Assembly: GCA_002633005.1 (NCBI GenBank)
Contig: NMRA01000125.1
Span: 257,971 to 319,970, forward strand
Source of the DNA: Phoronis australis
Lineage: Eukaryota; Phoronida; Phoronidae
DNA: 62,000 nt
Direction: 5' to 3'
The position numbers and the translations under genes are program-made. Of this stretch, positions 12,097 to 62,000 are shown one piece after another. Position 1 is the first letter of the stretch. Every line of letters begins with the position of its first letter. The notes under the pieces are model-generated. The model did no database searches and had not been told where the DNA came from. It was given only the letters and a program-made list of their open reading frames with translations.

Positions 12097-15000
12097 ACAA
12101 AAATGTTTCAGTTTCGACTTGTTTGACCAATAGCATGCTGATGAGTGAAGAAGCTTAATGTCTTCTGGTCTGAAACCACCAAACTTTTCTTATGTCAAAA
12201 TCTTACCAAAAAATCATTACGTAGTTCGGGCACTGATCATGCATGCGAAATATTGACAACATATGGTGGACAGGAACTATGAGGTCGGCACAATGCTGCA
12301 ATTGTTTTACAATGACATCTAGAAGCTACCTTAGTCATCCAAGATGTAAAAGTTCAAGAATCACGCTACTGATTCCTGGGGTCATCTGTTTCATGAAAGT
12401 GTCTTAAGACTTATGACAGGAGTTTGGTGTTATGCTCCCAGTTCTCAATTGTTTAAAAATGGTTTAGCCAAGTAATTATGAGTGCATAACAGTCTAGAAA
12501 TATTTTTTTGAAATTATTGCAATGAGCAGTTACATGTTTATTGTCAGACACTTTGTACTGTGTTCAAAACCAAATTTATGGATTGAGTCGCTTTTCATAA
12601 AACGGAGCCCCTGGTGTTAATAGTGTAAAAAATAAGTGTGTCTAGAAATGTAAAAAATAATGTGAATGTTGAGTGGTGGAATTTAGTGGTTGGGGACTGG
12701 TACCTCCAACCACAGTCTGGTTCCAGGTAGTAATTTAGTGTTTTCTGGTTTGAATGAGTGGTGTGGTGTCTTGTGTTCCAACAAATATTGGCATTGTAAG
12801 TTTTGAGATTATGGTTGATAGGTGCTTTCAGTAAGATCTTTCTAGTTTGGTGAGGTCGTGCCAGTCTCTGTGAGATAACACCTGGCAATACAATAATTGG
12901 GAGTACCAAATCCTTCTGAGGAGTCGCAAATTTCTGCGGAAATTTAAAGCTGCACAAATTCAAAGAAACGGAGCTTGATTAAGAAAGAGGACTGTTCATT
13001 TACTCACATTTTGGATCTTTCCTTCACTCAAAACCAGTTACGTAGTTAAAGCGACCTTCTGCCATAAAAATCATCTTTTGATTTAACCCTTCTAACATAT
13101 TTTAAAATTGGTGTCTAATTGTTCCTTAGCCAGATTGGTGGTGATTTCAGGACTTTGACGGAACTGATAGTTTGTTATTTCTTGAGACGAGGCTATGCAG
13201 GTTGGCTTGTCATTTGGCATGCCTAGCATGGTATTGAGCAACAATGAAATGTCATTTCTTTCCTTAAACACAGAAATTCTCATCTGAGCTTGTAAGGAAC
13301 AAGTTGAGACCAGTTTAAAGTGGTTAAAACGGTATTTTACTGGTTTAAATGGTTGAAATTAAAATGCAGTTCCTGTAACTTGAGATTTTCCAGGAATTGT
13401 TTGGTACTCCATTCGAACTCCCTAATCTCCCTGTAACTTTTGAAAGTTGTTAGTATTACTGAACAAGCCCAGTGGTGATGTGTTGATAATTTCTAATTAA
13501 TTGGTTGTTTCAATATTTATAATCTGTAGATTTTTGTTTACTGCAATATGTTGGCAGACTTAAAAGGGGGAACGTTGCCTTTTTGAATGCACTTTGTCAT
13601 TTTGCAATATTTTACTTACACTAAAAGGTATTTTGAACCTTTGCAGTCAACTTATGTAGGACACTATAGACAAGTGTGTGTACTTATCCAAATATCTACA
13701 AAACTTCAGATCTTAAATTAGTAAAGGTGTTTTTTAAAGTAGAGAACCTGTAGAATTTGATTTTTCTGATTTAGCATCAATCTCTCTTTAGTTGTGTCGT
13801 GCAACGTTGTTTTTAGTGCTGTTTTAGCAAAAAGGTACATTCATAGCCAAAACATGTTTTGTTTGATATAAATGTTCAAGAGAAAAGATAAAAAATGCTG
13901 CTACAGATTTCCGAACCATTTCATTTCATTCAACTTTTAATTTTTTCATAAATATCGTAAAAGTCTTATTTTTTGATATTCCCTTGTGCGAAAGTGATGG
14001 CGTTTCGGGATACCAGTGTATACCAGAAATTTTCATATGATTCCGATCTGCCATTTTTGAGATATGGTGTTCCGAAGTTTGCCAAATTTTAATATATAAT
14101 TTTTTCTAGCATCTTATAAAACTTTAAATTGAAGTTGAGTAAATACAAATTCTTTGAAACTGGAAGCTGTGAGCGAGTTGCACAATGCGCTGAGTTATTG
14201 TGTGTCTGATTGACTCTGGTGTGCTGGATTATTACCTGTTACAGGTATCATTGCGTAAATCAAGTGACATATAGTTCTGTCCTGACTGGAACCGATGATC
14301 AACATGCATCTTAGCCATTAGAATGAAAAAGCATTAGAACAGAGCTTACTCTGACTAGCTGAAGTTTTCCGAATTGGCTCACAGCATTGCACGTACTTTT
14401 TTAGAATATTCATGTTTGCTAACTTTGCTCTTACAGAAAAGGCTCCAAATGCTATAAAAATAGCAACTGGATAATTCAAAATTATTGAAAAATGCCTTCA
14501 AATAAGTATAACGTCCCCATTTAAGTGTGTGTGAAACTTAATACTTAGTGAAATGCTAATGTATTATAAATATGCGTGGATTGGTAATATTTAGCTACTA
14601 GCTTGCAGCATTTCCCCCATGAACATGATAAGGGTAATGTGGGATGCCACATTGTTTATAGTAGATAATTATATAAGCAATTAGTAACCTGGTGAAATAT
14701 TTAGAAACCCATTTATGTTTGTTTTTTTTCTCGTTACATTTGCCAAGTGCCAGTATTTGTTTAGTTGTGAATTAAGGGCCAGTAAATTTGTTGTGGTTAT
14801 TTTTTCTATGTTAATATCTTTCGCATTGAATTTTTTAACTTCCATGCCAAGTCAGTTGATGTGCCTGGTAATATTACCATGCGCTACAAAATTCAGAATA
14901 TGGTGTGGCACTGTTGTTTTGTTCCTGTAAAAATTAGTTCTATATTATGTTTACAATATGGTGTGCGAATTTCAATTTTACCGGTGTTAGATACAACTGT

Positions 15001-17180
15001 ATTGCTAGTTATTCAACCTGAGAATTTTAAATGGATATTGTACACAATTTCTGTAACTAAAGTAAAGGCTAGGGCTCTCATATAAGAGGGTTGCTAGGGA
15101 CATGCCGCCATTACTGGGGTGGGTATTTTGCCCTCTCAGATGTCATTTGGTTGCATTTCTATTTCAGCTTCCTGACATCATTTTGGAGGAGTAAGTGAAA
15201 GAAATAGTGACAGTTGGAATTCCAAGTTTTGTAGTTATTCAGATTATCTATTTTCCTGAGTTGGCCAAGTTTGAATTTGTCTTGATTTCAATTGCGCCGG
15301 CAGCCCCTGCCACTATGTGGGAGAGGACCCCTGGGTTAGTCACAAATACTGGAAAGGGGCTCTGTAGTGTATCTTGATTATTGAATTTTTCTCTAGTCCA
15401 CTTGGTCAGCATGTAAATAGATATATGATATCTGCAATATTGTGTTTCTGTAAATGTTTGTATCAATTTGAAAACTCGGGTCAAAAACATTAATTGACCT
15501 ATCGCAAGCCCCGCCCCCTTGCGAAAAGTCGCGTAACACCTGATAAACAAACAATATGTTTTACCCGACAACATGTCCTTTGTTGTTTAAAATGGTGGCT
15601 TGGAAACGAAGGTGTGTCAAGAATGTTGTGTTCTGATTGATCAGTTAAGCCGTCACTCAAAATCCTGGCGTTAGTTCAACTGGTTTATTGGTTAAGTGAC
15701 TTTCTTATGGATAGACTTAGGTGGGATATTTTTCGTTTTTGCCATCTGTTGGCTGGAAATGTCGTCGTTTCTCCGTTTGCCACGAGGTGCTGGTTTGCCC
15801 ATGGACGTGTCGCTAAGTGGCTTTCACAAAGGATCTTAATCACGTTTGGGATATGCTAATGACATGTCTCGCTTTGTGACTTGAGATTTTGACATCCCTT
15901 TTACGGCACTTTTTGCAAGGACATCTTGCTCACTATAGATTTATGGTTGAGTTTGGTATGAATTATGCCAAGTTTGTTTAAAATTTTATCGAATTGCAGG
16001 TGATGTCTAATTTCAGGTAATATCTAATTGCAGGTAACACTTTTTCATGCATGTAAATGTCAGTTATGCCCCCACATGGGCGGCGCAGCACTGAAAAAAG
16101 TGGTGTGGGGTTATAGCCCCCCCAGCCCCCTATGGTGCGCTGCCCGTGCCCCATCCAGTGCTAATTGAGCTTAACTCGCTTCAGCTAGGAACAAATAAAG
16201 TTAGCAATAGTGGACCATCACTTTGAAGCCATCAATCAACCGTGTTCCACCCATGGTTGTACCATGTGTATTTAGCAATGCCAACTTATTGTATAAGAAG
16301 TCAAAACAAGGGGTTCTACCTCAAAAACTATCCCAAACTGTTTTTTTTTAAGTTGGCACTGAATGGAACATAAGACTATATAATATGCAATTGCTGTAAA
16401 TATCTAGACATAGTGGACTGTTCATTATTTAATTGGTACATTGTGAGCTTTTATGACTCGAGTATTCTTAGATATTTATCTTTCTAGAATGTTGTCTTCT
16501 AGGAGTGCACTTGCCAATGAATGTCACCATGCGGTCTAGGCCCATGCTCTCTTTTTACTCGAAATCGAATTAGTTTTTGGCATTTTCTGTAAATTTTTGC
16601 AAATTCAAGATACGCGTGTAATATTCTATGCTCCAGTATGTAATGGCTCGTGTGAATGCATTCGATGACCCTTTATGTTTGTGCCTGAACTTGAAATTTC
16701 ACGATTTTACTTGAAATCTCGGGGGTTTTTAGTACTTTGTTACTTGCATTTAGGGTTCATCAAGCGTGCACTTGTTCTAAAAACTTGTATATATAAGCCA
16801 TAATGTACTCGAGCACAGACTAATAGGCTCTTATCTTGAGTTTGCATGAAAGTAAAACAGAAAATGTCAAAAATAAATTTGAGTTGGATTGTGGGTAAAA
16901 TGATTTTAGAGTGTGTACCCTGGTAGTGGTCTCCATTATGGGGCAATTTGTGAAGCAGGAATAGGGGAACTTGTCGTGTGCATGCGTCTTTAAGTGTAAG
17001 TTATGATTGTTCAGTCTCTTGTCATAATTCCATGCTCGCTCTTAATAGTCCAGTTTTTTAAAATTTAAATTAGCAGTGGAGTTGTATCGTATATTCATAA
17101 ATGCGCCAGTATAGCAGTGTTAAGTTTGGTTTGTGTTAACAATTAATTTGATTACATTTTAATTGAAGAAATGGGTGTCT

Positions 17181-17186
17181 AATAAA
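17181..17186 (+). terminator. Candidate poly(A) signal of the zinc-finger gene
   Basis: An AATAAA hexamer at the end of the T-rich tract downstream of the zinc-finger stop codon. If used, the 3' UTR would be about 5 kb. The AATAAA at 16194-16199 is an alternative. This is inferred from the motif only. Confidence 0.25.
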
Positions 17187-18208
17187 ACCATTGAATTGAA
17201 GACCAACAGTGATTGAAATCCTGACTTGTTACCAGTGTCACATATAGGCTGATGTGAGGGAGAAATCTCAACACAATCAGAAATTAGGAGAAAGTTTGAA
17301 AACTTATTATCGGTCTGAAGGTATTGGCAACTATTTTTGGGGAGGTTACATACAAGAATCCAACAAAATCACAACAGGGTTTAGTATCCTAAATTTAAGT
17401 GGACTAATAAGATTTGATTTAGACAATCCGAATTACTTTCATTGCAATAACTTACTGGAGATAAGTCAGTGACACATTGTTTTAAATTTAGTTGCTGAAA
17501 ATGTGCACTGCTGTCTCATTAATTAACACTGCATTTTGTAGCTAAATGAGATGAAAGTGAAGCTTTAAATCACATATATTATACCAATAAATTATCAGTT
17601 TAAACAAACATACATACATACAGTGAAATTCCCGTAAGTCACATCCAACCTGACAGTTTTGAGGCGAATAAGAAAAAATCTGACGTACATATCTGAAGGG
17701 TCCTGGGCACAAACTACAACAAGTGTGTTGAGAGCTATGTCGAAAATGAGCAAAAATCTGACGTATATCTGACTTGTGCGAGTTTTACTGTTACAGTACA
17801 GTTTGGCCTCACTCTTTCACATGCGGCAGATGCTAAAATGACATTTTCCAGTCAAGGCGGCTAATTCTGCCTAGGACTAGACACAACGTCATCCTAACAG
17901 CAGTATGGTGTTCAACATAAGTAACTTTCCAGTAATTTCTCCATTTCTCCCAGCCATGATGAACGGCTACTAATTTGGCAAAGATCTTGTACCCTGCTAT
18001 CATGACGGGAGGATTTCCTGGTCTTTTTGTGGCAATTTCTTTTGGCGTGTACTGTTGGCAGAATTCGTTGTCTTATGAGCAAAAGACTCCATTCTGTATT
18101 GACTAATATAAACAATAACAAAAATAGATTCAACACTTGCTAGGTTAAAGCAATACACTATCTCAGAGACTGCATTCCTGGTGATCCAGACGATTTGACA
18201 ACCTGCCC

Positions 18209-18214
18209 TTTATT
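18209..18214 (-). terminator. Candidate poly(A) signal of PACRGL
   Basis: TTTATT on the plus strand reads AATAAA on the minus strand, about 400 bp past the PACRGL stop. It is the nearest clear signal I found downstream of the last exon. Confidence 0.4.
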
Positions 18215-18614
18215 GACAAAGGACTGTAGAGTGCAGTGCGAAACGTCCAGAACAGCACGAACACAGTCTTACAGTAAGTCAATTACTATACCCTACCTCC
18301 AACAGAGACCATGAAAAAAAATTCTATTCAACACTTGCTAGCAGACAGGTACTGAGTCAAGCTTGTAACAAGCAATGTAAATGCAAACTTATCCTACAGT
18401 AGGTAAGGCAATCTAGGCCAACAGTAGTACTACTGGTCACGAGTTGAGCATAAAAGAAGAGTCAACAATAGAATCTGGATAAATTTCCTTACAGGTCATG
18501 CACTGTAAAATTACAACTCCACCAGATAAACTGTTGTGATGTCATTGCTTGAGATCATGGATAAATCTGATGTGCAAGCAGTACTTTCGAGAAGATACTT
18601 GTCTCTGAGGAATG

Positions 18615-25406
<6,792 letters not shown>

Positions 25407-25489
25407 CAGGCCTGAAGTATAGATTTTTTAATTTTTATTTAATGTCCATCAAAATCACACCATATAACTACTATCTAGGTCAAAGTGTA

Positions 25490-25745
25490 AGTTTCACAAA
25501 AATGAGTCTCACTTTCACAAGCCAAAAGTATTCAGGCAAAATGACACAGAATTTCCCATCACCACAGTTGGGCGAAAGCTGAATTCAACATCAAAGTAGT
25601 CTTCCCTCACGACCAAGAATGAAGAGGAATTACCGGGGAAAGGTGGCTAAGCCATTCTGTAATTAAAATTTTGCTGCCCTAATAGTTATTACAGGTAATT
25701 TTTGCAGTTAACAGAATTAGCCGTCATGATCGGAAAACAATATTT
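25490..25745 (+). repeat. Dispersed repeat, copy upstream of PACRGL exon 1 (second copy 40195-40425)
   Basis: It shares with 40195-40425 the ordered blocks CAAAATGAC, GAATTCC/GAATTTCCC, GTAGTCTTC, CTAAGCCATT, AATTTTGC(T/C)GCCCTAAT and AGCCGTCATGATC. The copies are diverged by substitutions and short indels. Confidence 0.65.
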
Positions 25746-26809
25746 TTGTTTGATCACTTTTGTCTTGTACTGTGAGCATATATATTTCTCTTTTTGACTT
25801 GTTCAAGCACTTAACAAAATCATGAGCAATTTTTGAAAATGTAGGCTCATGCAGTGTTGCCATTTTTGAAGATAATGTGACTTACTGTGTCTAGAAGCTC
25901 CAGAACCATTCGGACCACTCTGTGAAAGGTTTAAAGATAACGATTTCTGATTACCTGGGACTCCCTTAGGCAGGAGCTGAGCTCCGGTGTGATACCAAGA
26001 CACTAGGGCATCCTCGAGTAGGTGCTACACCTGGGTAATTATCTGATTGACTATTAAAATGACAAAAATGACATCCAACCGATTTTGAGTGGTCCGTGTT
26101 CCGGTGGACATTAGTCTGCTGTCCTGTTTTTTCGTTTTGATGAACAGTTACTTCAGGCTTGATTGCATGCTAGTTAGTACTGACTATGTGTCATCTATGG
26201 AAACCAAACTTCCACCCCATCCTGCTCAGGCCCGGGATATGATTATTAATGCATTCCCTGCTGGCCTGCAAGTAGCTGTAAAAATGGGCAGTTGCAAATT
26301 TGGGCAACTGAACAAGGGCTTGTTCGACAAAATTTTGATTGCGTGAGTATAATATTCGAGCTGGGAAGAGTTAAAGACATCTAGAAACCAATATGACTTT
26401 GATGGTTTACTGAAGCGAGAGATACAATTTGCCCTATGGGATGGCTACCGTCTCTACTGGGGCCAGTTGAAATGGTGGTACTGCCTAGAGCAGAGCCAGG
26501 TCGAGACTGGGCTCGGCGAGAGGACGCGTGGAATTTACATTATTTACAGTCAAGTGTAACGAACTTCTCAAAATCACGGGCTAACCAACTACTGTTAAAC
26601 GCTGTTATAGGCCTACTTTATACTGTTCATTCACGCTATTATATCAATTGATGACGTTGAAATTCATACATTATTGCATAAAAAAGTGGACAAATAATGC
26701 ACTTCACAATACTAAAATCAAGTGTTCACCTCCAAATATTTCAATCTCACCTGTCCGGAAGTAAATTTGCGATACTGACATCTAGTGGTCAAATGACCGA
26801 ACTTCTTTT

Positions 26810-26823
26810 GTTGCTAAGGCACT
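26810..26823 (+). promoter_or_regulatory. Candidate RFX X-box
   Basis: GTTGCTAAGGCACT fits the RFX consensus GTTGCYNNGGYAAC at 12 of 14 positions; the left half-site is perfect. It lies 271 bp upstream of the CFAP46 ATG. RFX factors with FOXJ1 drive motile-cilia genes in animals. The match is by eye and unscored. Confidence 0.4.
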
Positions 26824-27093
26824 TTATATTTTTAATCAGAACTTGATTTTTCTGCCTATTGTATAATATTATATCATTTTTAATAAGCTATATTACTCTT
26901 TTCAATAGATAAATGCCATTTAAGCGTGACAATATGCTTAGATCAAAAAAATCGAAAAGACGTACTTTCAGCGCGTAAGAGTACTTGTTTATATCTAGTT
27001 TGTGAACCGTCCAATCGAAATTTTCGATTGCCAGGTGCAGATATCAGACACTTTGTATCAAATGATGCCGAATACAAAACACATTTCATAAAA

Positions 27094-61911
<34,818 letters not shown>

Positions 61912-62000
61912 GTAAGTCAACATCTTCATTTCCAAGCACCTGGTTAGAAGAACTGCACTCTTATCACTTGTTTTGTTGACAGAAGTCACAAGTTTAAGGC

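Larger units (their letters stand above)
12097..18614. other. Long 3' UTR and intergenic DNA
   Basis: No coding exon is recognisable on either strand. The DNA is T-rich on the plus strand, compatible with a long 3' UTR of the zinc-finger gene, for which AATAAA occurs at 16194-16199 and 17181-17186. Small frames at 14715-15085 are hydrophobic and composition-driven. A copy of the TTGAGAC repeat family lies near 13160-13330. The right end, from about 18210, is probably the 3' UTR of PACRGL on the other strand. Confidence 0.5.
25407..27093. promoter_or_regulatory. Divergent promoter interval between PACRGL and CFAP46
   Basis: The two ATGs face away from each other, 1.69 kb apart. No coding exon is recognisable between them, though short frames at 26089-26346 and 26436-26651 are open. 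An X-box-like site is at 26810-26822, and a CpG-rich patch follows CFAP46 exon 1 at 27187-27240. Shared transcriptional control is an inference from arrangement and from the known ciliary roles of both families. Confidence 0.5.

Noticed and set aside
14715-15085. Two overlapping hydrophobic frames
   Set aside because: T-rich composition produces Phe/Leu/Val runs; no family resemblance or splice context.

Overview
The window is eukaryotic (metazoan) genomic DNA. Genes are split by GT-AG introns of tens of bases to several kb, coding exons are short and GC-richer than the AT-rich surroundings, and the introns are full of dispersed, tandem and fold-back repeats. Two single-N joins, each preceding a near-identical direct repeat, and one 61-N gap indicate a draft assembly of a highly heterozygous genome. 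A marine invertebrate, possibly an invertebrate deuterostome, fits this picture, but the species cannot be named from the sequence.

Layout. (1) About 1-2530, minus strand: a decayed non-LTR retrotransposon carrying a reverse transcriptase, a zinc knuckle and a C-terminal PD-(D/E)XK restriction-like endonuclease. It has a stop codon, frameshifts and a lost catalytic Asp. (2) 5127-12096, plus strand: a two-exon gene for a 1787-residue protein with about ten C2H2 zinc fingers, a long acidic disordered middle with basic clusters, and a C-terminal coiled coil. I do not recognise its family. (3) 12097-18614: AT-rich 3' UTR or intergenic DNA. (4) 18615-25406, minus strand: the complete six-exon PACRGL gene (PACRG-like, 215 residues). 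(5) 25407-27093: a 1.7-kb divergent promoter interval with a candidate RFX X-box. (6) 27094 to beyond the right edge, plus strand: CFAP46 (also called TTC40/FAP46), a central-apparatus C1d subunit of motile cilia. Twenty-nine coding exons are in the window, encoding residues 1-1439 with an unbroken reading frame; the remainder lies past the window end.

All exon borders were read by hand from GT/AG sites, phase continuity and similarity to family members recalled from knowledge; no search or RNA evidence was available. The phases of all 29 CFAP46 exons, the 6 PACRGL exons and the 2 zinc-finger exons join without a stop.

Functionally, PACRGL belongs to the PACRG family, whose founding member is an axonemal doublet inner-junction protein, and CFAP46 is a central-pair protein. 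Their head-to-head placement suggests co-regulation in ciliated cells. The most interesting non-coding signals are the X-box-like sites, a tandem array in a PACRGL intron that carries repeated CTCF-core-like motifs, an acceptor fused to a donor-like hexamer at CFAP46 exon 13, a large fold-back element around the N gap, and repeat families with copies in both ciliary genes.
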